A stretch of 50,640 bases of DNA, taken from positions 1-50,640 of the forward strand of contig NZ_SMLC01000040.1 in NCBI RefSeq assembly GCF_004349245.1, given 5' to 3'. Positions 49,228-50,640 of the stretch are shown here, piece by piece. The position numbers and the translations under genes are program-made. This DNA is from Actinomadura sp. 6K520. Its GTDB lineage: Bacteria > Actinomycetota > Actinomycetes > Streptosporangiales > Streptosporangiaceae. Below the pieces are notes generated by a model, which worked only from the letters and a program-made list of their open reading frames with translations, was not told where the DNA came from and did not search any database. Numbering within the stretch: position 1 is the first letter of the stretch; each line of letters starts with the position of its first letter.

Positions 49228-50562
49228 TCAGGCGGTGGCGAGGCGCTCGGCGGCGGCGAACAGCAGGGACTCGGCGCCCCGCCGGGTGACCAGCTGGGCG
49301 CCGACCGGAAGGCCGTGGACGGTGCCCGCCGGGACGCTCAGCGCGGGCAGGCCGAGCACGTTCCACGGGCAGGTGAGACTCACCACCGCCGGAACGTGCG
49401 GTCCGAGCGGCCCCGCCGTCTCACCGATCCTCGGGGCGGTGATCGGGAGGGTCGGCAGCGCCAGGATGTCGTAGCGGTCGAGGAGCCCGGCGACCTCCGC
49501 CGCGTACCGCTCCCGTTCGCGGAGCGCGCGCAGGTAGCGCCAGGCGGGCGTCCGGCCCGCGCGCTCCAGGCGTTCCAGGGTCGGCGGCTGGAACAGGCCG
49601 GGCGCCTCCGCGACCCGCTCGGCGTGCACGTCGTAGGCTTCGGCGTCCTGGACGGCGCGGAAGACGGCCCTGATCCCGGGCAGGTCGATACGCTCGGACG
49701 GCGCGTCCGGGAACAGCGCCCGGACGGCCCGCTCCACGTCCGGGTCGATCTCCAGCGGTTCGATCCAGGCGACGCGCCCGTGCGGCGCGCCCTCGTCCAC
49801 CGGTGCCGGGACGGCCTCCGCCGGGGCGGCCTCCGCCGGGCCGGTCAGCGCCGGGCCGGTCAGCGCCGGGCCGGTCAGCGCCCGGTAGGCGACACGGCAG
49901 TCGGCCGCGGACGCGGCGAGCACGCCGACGTGGTCGAACGACACCGCCAGCGGGAACACCCCGCCGGCCGGGATGGCGCCGTACGACGGTTTGAACCCGG
50001 CGATCCCGCAGAACGCGGCGGGGATCCGCACCGAGCCGCCCGTGTCCGTGCCGAGTGCGAGCGGGACCATGCCGGCGGCGACGGCGGCACCGCTGCCGCT
50101 GCTGGAGCCGCCCGGCATCCGCTCCCGGTCGTGCGGGTTGCGGACGGGCCCGTTCACCGACACGTCGCCGGTGCCGCCGTAGGCGAACTCGTGCGTGCCG
50201 GTCTTGCCGACGATGACCGCGCCGGCGTCCCGGAGCATCGTCACGCAGAGCGCGTCGGCCTCGGCGACATGCCCGTCGAAGTGCGCCGATCCCATCCCGG
50301 TGGGCAGGCCGGCCACGTCGATGATGTCCTTCACCGCGACCGGGACCCCGTGCAGCGGCCCCCGGTCGAAGCCGGCCGCGAGTTCCTCGCCCGCCCGCCT
50401 GGCCGCGGCCTCGGCACCCTCGGGATCGAGGGTCACGAAGGCGTTCAGATCCGGGTCGACCGACTCCAGCGCGCCCGCCAGCAGCCCGGCCGGCGACTCG
50501 TCCCCGGAGCGCAGACCGCGTGCGATGCCGGCCAGCGTCCGGCCGGTGAAGAACCCGCCCAT
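49228..50562 (-). CDS. Amidase signature family hydrolase (GatA-like)
   Basis: 444 residues, full length. The Ser-cisSer-Lys triad is Lys78 (VAVKDIID), the PGGSSSGSG loop (Ser153-155) and Ser177 (GTDTGGSVRIPA). The ATG 50562 follows GAGGGGAG. No gatB/gatC nearby, so it is a stand-alone amidase. Between about 230 and 250 there is a surface-loop repeat ALTGP x3 coded by 15-bp tandem units. It is only distantly like the other amidase in this window (15745), which is shorter and lacks the N-terminal helices. It is convergent with the AAA gene. Substrate unknown. Confidence 0.92.
   Translation of the reverse strand: MGGFFTGRTLAGIARGLRSGDESPAGLLAGALESVDPDLNAFVTLDPEGAEAAARRAGEELAAGFDRGPLHGVPVAVKDIIDVAGLPTGMGSAHFDGHVAEADALCVTMLRDAGAVIVGKTGTHEFAYGGTGDVSVNGPVRNPHDRERMPGGSSSGSGAAVAAGMVPLALGTDTGGSVRIPAAFCGIAGFKPSYGAIPAGGVFPLAVSFDHVGVLAASAADCRVAYRALTGPALTGPALTGPAEAAPAEAVPAPVDEGAPHGRVAWIEPLEIDPDVERAVRALFPDAPSERIDLPGIRAVFRAVQDAEAYDVHAERVAEAPGLFQPPTLERLERAGRTPAWRYLRALRERERYAAEVAGLLDRYDILALPTLPITAPRIGETAGPLGPHVPAVVSLTCPWNVLGLPALSVPAGTVHGLPVGAQLVTRRGAESLLFAAAERLATA
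49842..49881. repeat. 15-bp in-frame tandem repeat in the amidase
   Basis: GGTCAGCGCCGGGCC is repeated about 2.7 times and codes the ALTGP repeat in a predicted loop. Unit length keeps the frame. Confidence 0.85.
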
Positions 50563-50640
50563 TCCGCTCCCCTCTGGGATTCGTTGACTGTGCGTAGCAT
50601 GGCAGACCGGCCATGTCGGCCTGTCCCGCCCGTCCCTGTC
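50563..50640. other. Upstream region of the amidase, to window edge
   Basis: 78 bp with the amidase ribosome binding site (GAGGGGAG on the minus strand) and no recognisable gene. The promoter probably lies here, but no consensus boxes can be assigned. Confidence 0.4.

Overview
The window comes from a GC-rich, high-GC Gram-positive actinomycete. Codon third positions are almost all G or C, GTG and TTG starts are common, and the housekeeping genes have actinobacterial form: an Rpf resuscitation factor, a protein-O-mannosyltransferase beside rsmI, and tRNA-Gln-glmU-prs-rplY-pth in a row. The order pmt, rsmI, metG, tatD, rpf, rsmA, ispE, pth, rplY, prs, glmU broadly matches M. tuberculosis Rv1002c-Rv1018c, but extra genes break it up. 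An Actinomadura-like or related Streptosporangiales organism is my inference. I see no rRNA, CRISPR array, phage or insertion sequence.

Layout. 1-6.8 kb (minus strand): the 5' part of a secreted, membrane-anchored protein, a family 2 glycosyltransferase, the sulfate-activation genes cysQ-cysD-cysN, and a polyprenyl-phosphate sugar transferase. 7.0-11.7 kb (minus): pth, rplY, prs, glmU and tRNA-Gln, with a repeat-rich gap before prs. 12-16.9 kb: a fatty acid desaturase with its TetR regulator and a palindromic operator, then a patatin-like lipase and a MarR regulator sharing three copies of a TCTYGA-NN-TCAAGA site, then an amidase. 16.9-23.1 kb (minus): an ABC-F ATPase, two tiny overlapping membrane-protein genes (first described here from the DNA), ispE, a GC hairpin array, a GH26-like lipoprotein, rsmA and rpf. 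23.4-25.4 kb (plus): two tandem paralogs of unknown function. 25.4-28.1 kb (minus): tatD and metG.

28.2-37.9 kb is a glycosylation neighbourhood: three GT-C type multi-pass membrane proteins, one polyprenyl-phosphate sugar synthase-like GT2, rsmI, and pmt. The GT2 probably makes lipid-linked sugar that the GT-C proteins transfer outside the membrane. 37.9-41.4 kb: an MFS exporter divergent from a LacI regulator, then a CorA-like channel. 41.4-46.2 kb is a beta-lactam-response locus: a lipoprotein class A beta-lactamase, a penicillin-binding protein, a LysR regulator divergent from it, and a cytoplasmic beta-lactamase-fold protein overlapping the LysR stop. It resembles blaL/blaA/blaB of Streptomyces cacaoi. 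46.3-50.6 kb: a large protein with two AAA+ domains and a second amidase.

The most unusual items are: (i) a ~170 bp dispersed, structured intergenic repeat present twice in opposite orientation (about 8.55 kb and 36.1 kb), with related 64-bp tandem units beside the first copy; (ii) the tandem paralog pair, whose outer domains look homogenised while the rest has diverged; (iii) the bla-like locus with a PBP as the divergent target; and (iv) short tandem duplications lying exactly across the stop codons of four genes.
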